Below, one piece after another: positions 61,601 to 64,000 of a DNA stretch of 64,000 bases. The DNA is from Certhia americana (taxonomy: Eukaryota; Chordata; Aves; Passeriformes; Certhiidae). The stretch is taken from positions 36,001 to 100,000 of the forward strand of contig JAGMWU010000129.1 of assembly GCA_018697195.1 (NCBI GenBank), given 5' to 3'. The notes below the pieces were generated by a model. That model saw only the letters and a program-made list of their open reading frames with translations, was not told where the DNA came from and did no database searches. Made by a program: the position numbers and the translations under genes. How positions within the stretch are numbered: position 1 is the first letter of the stretch; each line of letters starts with the position of its first letter.

Positions 61601-64000
61601 TCAGCAGTGCAATCCTGCCCAACAGATCTCAGCTATAAATTTCCTTGGCTCTTCCGAGGCAGAAATAAAACAATTTTTTTAAAAAGTTTCTTTCTTTGTT
61701 TTAGTATAAAGACAAAGTTTGCAGGAAGACCACCAATTAGAGAGTTGTGTTCGAGAGGAGAGAGGGCACAGGTACAGCTCTCTCCAAGGAAAAGATCTTT
61801 GCAGTTGTAGCTGATCCATCAGAGAGATATAAGACGCAGCAGTCCCCAATGCCACAGAAATGCTGGACAGGTTTGGCACAAGGACTGACACTGGGGGCTG
61901 ATCCAGCTGTCCAAGCACTCTGTATCCAACATGCTTCCTGATCCCAGCACTAGCAGCAGGCACTGCAGAGCAGTGGATCATCTGGGGAGGACTGCCAGGG
62001 GATGATGGCCCCTGGTCTCCCCAGCCAGAGAGCCTGCATGGCACAATCACACCTGAACCAGAATGGGAATTTTCCACCTCATCTTTTCAAAACTGGACAG
62101 TTTCTCTTTGAAGTATCCCAAAAATGCTCTAGAAGTCTCAAATCCAGCTCTGGGTACAAGGATGTGCCTCGGCACCCCATAAACATCCCACTGGCACTCA
62201 CAGGAATACAAGGCAGAGACAGCAGAGGTGTATCCACATCCAGAGCAAAACCAGCAAGGACATCACTGCAGAGACAGGGGAATGAACACCCCAGGCACCA
62301 GGTGAGCCCCTGGTGTTCTGAGGGAGCCAACTCAGAGGGACAGTAAAGAGGGAAAGCAGCACGATGTGGTGAAGGCACAATTCTTCCTTGCTCACAGCTG
62401 GGTCACAGCAGTGAGCTGAACCTTTCTGTGCCAAGGGGAGTTTTTTGGATCAGCTGTGAATGTAGGGGTAGAGGAACTGGGAATAAATTTATAAGGAAGC
62501 AGATGCAGGGTGGGCAACATTCAGGTGCTTGGGTATAGTGTGAGTAGAAACAAAAGACGGAAAACAAGACAGGATTAGAAGAGAAAAAGAAAGGGATAAG
62601 GGCATAGTAATAGGAAGGAATTGTCAAGAGATAACAGAGCTGGAAATAAAGGCATCTGAAAAAAAGCAAAACCAGGAAGAGAGCTATAAACCAAGTCTTT
62701 CCCCATCTGCCTCCATCCACAGGCTGGATTGTTTCCAGGACTATTCCTGTGGCAGCTCCAAATTTATTTCCCTGCTGCCATCTGCTCTGTGGCTCCCCTC
62801 CACACACGCTCCCGACTGGCACTTTTTCCCATCACCTGTTGCTGACATGGCAGACCTCTCACTGCTGCTGAGAGCCAAGTGACACTGAGGCCTGGGAGGA
62901 GTGTCTGTGCATAATCAGGAGCTGCTTTGTAGTCCCAAAGCTTTGTTCAGCTCCTGTTCCCCATCCTGGCTGTGACAGTGTGCTGGGATGCAGGCATCAA
63001 ACAGCCCCATGGCAGTCCCAGGCTTCAGAGAAGACTGGGGAGAAGAGAGGCTGCAGCAGGTGCTGGGCAGAACTGGTTTTGAATCAACTTCAAAATAAAG
63101 TCGATTTTCCCCTGTCCTGCTCTTCTTTCTTGCATTACAGATAGGATGCCAAGGCTGTGTCTCCCAGCACCAAGGATGTTGAGTGCCTGCTGTAGTCCCA
63201 ACAGTTACATTTAAACCTTCAGTGCAAACTCAAAAAGGGACAGCCCCAAAAGGCTGAAGATTTTTAAAAAATCTCTTGGAAAGATAACTTAATCTTTAAA
63301 TGCACTTGCTTAAACGTGAACTGTGTTTCTCTTCCCAGCTCTGTCTCCCATGTCCTGCTGTGTGCACTGGCAGGCTCAGCAGGCTGCCCACAGCCCACTT
63401 CATGAACTGCAAGGTGAAGACCACAGGTGTGAGCATGCCCATGAAGGTTATACAACCCTAAGGGGAGACAAAGATTTCCTCTACCCCTTCTGGGAGACAG
63501 GTTCACCTCTGGGGATACAGGTCCACATGCACTGCCAAGATTGATCAGAAACCTCATAAGTGCACCAGGCCCATAACTGGGCTAAAAGTCTTCAAATATT
63601 GCATTTACCTCTTCCTCCCCAGCAGCCCTACAACGGGGTCATGCACAGACCCACCCAGCAGTGCTGGGATGACTCTCAGTCACTCCTGTCAGGTGATGTG
63701 CCCTGGCAGGAGCCATGGGGCCAACCAGCTGCACCACAACTCAGTTATTCCCCAGCTTATTACCACAAAGCTTTACACTTAGGGCAGTGGAGCTCCTTAG
63801 GGCCATCTTGGCCAACGTCAGCTCTTTCTTTGTTCAAGTTTAGTTGCACTCATGTGCTGGAGGAATGACCGGTGGAGCCAAACATGAGGCAAATATTTGC
63901 CAGTCACAGCTTTCCCCTTGTGGCTTAGCTCTGGCTTCAGAGCTGAGAAAAGTAACTCAAGTCCCTGTCAAATAAATGCCACAGTGATCCAGCCAGGCAG
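58640..64000 (-). other. Upstream region of FHL1, no gene seen
   Basis: 5.4 kb of moderate GC without CpG island. A CArG-like CCATATTAATAG (58754-58743) and a TTTAAA (58736-58731) lie about 90-115 bp before the upstream FHL1 ATG and might belong to a promoter. A MIR-like relic is at 59616-59700. Short open frames show no domain or splice support. Confidence 0.5.
59616..59700 (+). repeat. Possible MIR SINE relic
   Basis: CGTGGGAAAGTCACTGAACC followed by TCCCTGA resembles the MIR core (TTGGGCAAGTCACTTAACCT then CTCTGTG), and CTGCTAATCCTGCCTCCCCA before it fits the preceding tRNA-derived part. Diverged, so moderate confidence. Confidence 0.4.

Overview
The window comes from a vertebrate nuclear genome, almost certainly a bird. 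It holds two multi-exon genes with GT-AG introns, a CpG-island promoter, CR1-type retroposon tails in both orientations, MIR-like SINE relics and one 10-N assembly gap (6760-6769). I see no operons, phage, CRISPR arrays or bacterial features.

The plus strand carries a MAP7-family gene. I assign it to MAP7D3 because it lies tail to tail with FHL1, as in mammals. The CpG island and first coding exon lie at 3730-4300 (ATG at 4008). Twenty coding exons can be placed with consistent splice phases from 4008 to 44044. The final exon is ambiguous: either exon 20 reads through to a stop at 44056-44058, or it splices to a short terminal exon at 46298. A poly(A) signal sits at 46754-46759. The predicted protein is about 850-860 aa: an N-terminal basic coiled coil that binds microtubules, a Ser/Pro-rich middle, and a second Glu/Arg/Gln-rich coiled coil (the MAP7 domain, the kinesin-1 recruiting part of the family), then an acidic tail.

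The minus strand carries FHL1, a four-and-a-half-LIM protein, complete at 281 aa over five coding exons (51961 down to 48332). A sixth exon, 7 kb upstream at 58618-58639, encodes an alternative N-terminus homologous to the extended mammalian isoform. The two genes converge with less than about 1 kb between their likely 3' ends.

The first 3 kb hold coding-like fragments on the minus strand that I could not identify, a MIR-like relic, and a nested or inverted CR1 cluster directly upstream of the MAP7D3 CpG island. The last 5.4 kb (58640-64000) are upstream or first-intron sequence of FHL1 with no gene I can support.

I did not find a previously undescribed biological system. The best leads are splicing-level: a duplicated 5' splice site at MAP7D3 exon 12, an in-frame microexon with three frame-preserving donors, a tandem acceptor in FHL1, and an open alternative frame in the last FHL1 exon that lacks the mammalian RBP-J-binding motif. 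There is also a perfectly self-complementary microsatellite inside FHL1.
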